A stretch of 64,000 nucleotides of DNA, taken from positions 3,844,001 to 3,908,000 of the forward strand of contig NZ_CP021455.1 of assembly GCF_002158865.1 (NCBI RefSeq). The letters run 5' to 3'. Below the pieces are notes generated by a model. The model was not told the DNA's origin. It saw only the letters and a list, made by a program, of their open reading frames with translations, and searched no databases. Positions within the stretch are counted from its first letter, which is position 1; every line of letters starts with the position of its first letter. The translations under genes were made by a program, and so were the position numbers. Below, in pieces: positions 62,608 to 64,000 of the stretch. The stretch is from Comamonas serinivorans (GTDB taxonomy: Bacteria; Pseudomonadota; Gammaproteobacteria; Burkholderiales; Burkholderiaceae_C).

Positions 62608-63027
62608 TCACGCGATGAAGTCGCCAGCTGCCTCGGGCTGAAAGGGCACGGCCTGGATCTGCGCGGTGATGGGCGCGCCGCCCGTGCCTTGCCAGCACAC
62701 GCGATCGCCCACGCGGGCGCCGAGCAGCGCCGCCCCGATGGGCGACAGGATGGACACGCGGGCCGCTTCGGCATCCGCGTCTTCCGGGTACACCACGCTC
62801 AAGGTCTGGGCCCGCCCCCCGATGTCGACCGCCACCTGGCTGCCCATGGTGACGACCTCGGGGGCAATGGCTTGCGGCGCCACCACATCGGCGTTGTCCA
62901 GCACCTCCAGCAGCGCCCGGGTGGAAGGCGGCGGTGTGGCGCCAAATTGGCGCTTCAACAGGTTGAGCAAGCGCACTTCGTCCAGGTCGGTGATGGTGCG
63001 CGCCGTCGGCGCAATGGGGTCGGTCAT
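62608..63027 (-). CDS. rnk: Rnk/GreA-C-terminal-type RNA polymerase-binding protein
   Basis: 139 residues. The N-terminal 55 residues form a short helical region (ITDLDEVRLLNLLKRQFG); the C-terminal 80 residues are the GreA/GreB-C FKBP-like domain with VTMGSQVAVDIGG, LSVVYPEDADAEAARVSILSP and IGAALLGARVGDRVCW, matching Rnk (regulator of nucleoside diphosphate kinase). Rnk binds RNA polymerase but lacks the catalytic coiled-coil tip. Start at MTDPIAPTART. Single gene. Confidence 0.85.
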   Translation of the reverse strand: MTDPIAPTARTITDLDEVRLLNLLKRQFGATPPPSTRALLEVLDNADVVAPQAIAPEVVTMGSQVAVDIGGRAQTLSVVYPEDADAEAARVSILSPIGAALLGARVGDRVCWQGTGGAPITAQIQAVPFQPEAAGDFIA

Positions 63028-63534
63028 GACGTTCTCCAGGGCGGACATCGATCCGCCCATGCTTCACAAGGGGTGCCCGCCGGTCGGGCAACACGACGTC
63101 TGCAAGGCAGACGGGCACCTGGAGTCGGAGCCGGGCCCGACGATCAGCAGGTGCACAAAGGCGTGGATGGAGATCGTCGGGCGGAAAGGGGTGCGGCCTG
63201 GCGTTGCACCAGGTCGTGCTGGATCACATGCTGCAGCGCCACCGCGCCGGAATGACGCGCGCGCAGCGGCACCCGCGCAGCCATGCGCAGGGGGTCGGTG
63301 GTCCAGGCGACGCGTTTCATGATGGAGACAGATGATAGCGGCAACGCCGCGCGGCGCCCTTGTGTCACCTCAAAGGGGTGACAGCGCGAACGGCCAAACC
63401 GGTGTCGCCCGCATCTGGGCTGGTCGCCATGCTGTTCGGCCAGGCCAAGGCACATCGGGTGGGCCCGGCCAAAACAAAGGCCCGGTGCAAACCGGGCCTC
63501 AGGCAAGGTGCGGCAGCCGCCGCGTGGACACCGC
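63028..63534. other. Intergenic region between metQ-like gene and rnk
   Basis: 507 bp. A 58-codon minus-strand frame (63320-63144, MKRVAWTTDPLRMAARV) is open but I cannot tell whether it is a gene. The metQ terminator is at 63470-63500. Confidence 0.35.
63470..63500 (-). terminator. Intrinsic terminator after the metQ-like gene
   Basis: On the minus strand GGCCCGGT, TTGC loop, ACCGGGCC followed by TTTGTTTT: 8-bp stem with T-rich tail, 37 bp after the stop. Confidence 0.8.
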
Positions 63535-64000
63535 TCAGAACGCCGGCACCACGGCGCCCTTGTACTTGTCGAGGATGAACTGCTTGGTGTCGGCCGAACG
63601 CAAGGCGGCCATGAGCTTGGCGATGGCCGGCGACTTGGCATTGTCGGCACGCGACACCACCACGTTCACATAGGGCGACTCCTTGCTCTCCAGGGCCAGG
63701 GCATCCTTGAGCGGGTTGAGGTTGGCTTGCAACGCGTAGTTGGTGTTGATCAAGGCGATGTCCACGTCGGGCAGCGATCGCGGCAGCTGCGCGGCTTCGA
63801 GTTCGCGGAACTTGAGCTTCTTGGGGTTGGACTTGATGTCCAGCGGCGTCGCGCTCAGGCTGGCCTTGTCCTTGAGCTCGATCAGGCCCTGCTTTTGCAG
63901 CAGCAGCAGGGCGCGCCCCCCGTTGGTGGCGTCATTGGGAATGGCCACCGTGGCGCCATTCTTCAAGTCCTTGAGCGACTTGAGCTTGCTGGAATAGGCG
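63535..64000 (-). CDS. Methionine ABC transporter substrate-binding protein (MetQ/NlpA family), 5' part beyond window
   Basis: The visible 155 C-terminal codons begin inside the gene (AYSSKLKSLKDLKNGATVAI) and contain the MetQ blocks AIPNDATNGGRALLLLQKQGLIELKD, ALINTNYALQANLNP and ESPYVNVVVSRADNA (each given in part). MetQ-type lipoproteins deliver D- or L-methionine to MetNI. The N-terminal lipobox is outside the window. Stop at 63535; a terminator follows. Confidence 0.9.
   Translation of the reverse strand, partial: AYSSKLKSLKDLKNGATVAIPNDATNGGRALLLLQKQGLIELKDKASLSATPLDIKSNPKKLKFRELEAAQLPRSLPDVDIALINTNYALQANLNPLKDALALESKESPYVNVVVSRADNAKSPAIAKLMAALRSADTKQFILDKYKGAVVPAF

Noticed and set aside
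63144..63320. 58-codon minus-strand frame between metQ and rnk
   Set aside because: No ribosome site, no family and an ordinary composition; kept only as a remark in the intergenic entry.

Overview
The window is about 64 kb of very GC-rich chromosomal DNA with short intergenic gaps, from a beta-proteobacterium of the order Burkholderiales, most likely Comamonadaceae. The evidence is gene content and protein style: a Bug-family periplasmic receptor, a type-B PutA, an rplY gene of the Ctc type, recN-rapZ and nadK-hrcA neighbours, a cysTWA-sbp sulfate operon, and an IPTL-like C-terminal sorting tail. I see no prophage, insertion sequence, integrase, rRNA operon or CRISPR array. It looks like core chromosome interrupted by gene relics and a dense family of small palindromic repeats.

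Layout. 1-6.4 kb: NAD metabolism (nadE partial, pncB, a PncA-like hydrolase, nadC) with a Bug receptor fused to the nadC transcript and a DadA-like oxidase. 6.9-8.2 kb: a secreted DUF11 protein. 8.8-13.6 kb: rapZ, recN and nadK, with hrcA divergent, then a CAU tRNA. 14.2-22.5 kb: putA, an MHS-family transporter and a soluble hybrid histidine kinase. 22.6-30.6 kb: kdpABC-kdpDE potassium uptake, with an apparent frameshift in kdpB. 30.9-33.5 kb: a cluster of small envelope and stress proteins (secreted Cys/Lys-rich protein, lipocalin, CsbD, PRC-barrel, DUF1328, BON lipoprotein). 33.8-47.3 kb: housekeeping (dbpA, mutY, dynamin-like GTPase, mutM, TPR protein, lolB, ispE, tRNA-Gln, prs, rplY, pth, ferredoxin). 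47.9-53.2 kb: a TetR-regulated tripartite efflux operon. 53.7-58.9 kb: a bestrophin-like channel and sulfate ABC transport. 59.3-61.7 kb: a five-gene small-GTPase/Roadblock module resembling actinobacterial conservons. 62-64 kb: tRNA-Arg, a small dimeric-barrel protein, rnk and a partial metQ.

Three signals stand out. First, at least about 22 copies of a roughly 50-bp imperfect palindrome with outer arms ending in GTAT/ATAC and an inner arm of the GCCGTT/AACGGC kind occupy most intergenic gaps. Several copies end within a few bases of start codons that have no Shine-Dalgarno sequence, one overlaps the lolB 3' end, and one appears to encode part of a lipoprotein signal peptide. Second, the GTPase/Roadblock operon (winged-helix protein, CvnD-like GTPase with a degenerate guanine-specificity motif, three Roadblock proteins) has no histidine kinase. 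Third, two decayed genes are readable: a nadA (quinolinate synthase) relic and a MacA/HlyD-type adaptor relic.

Coordinates and translations were read by eye. Family names come from motif recognition, not from database searches.
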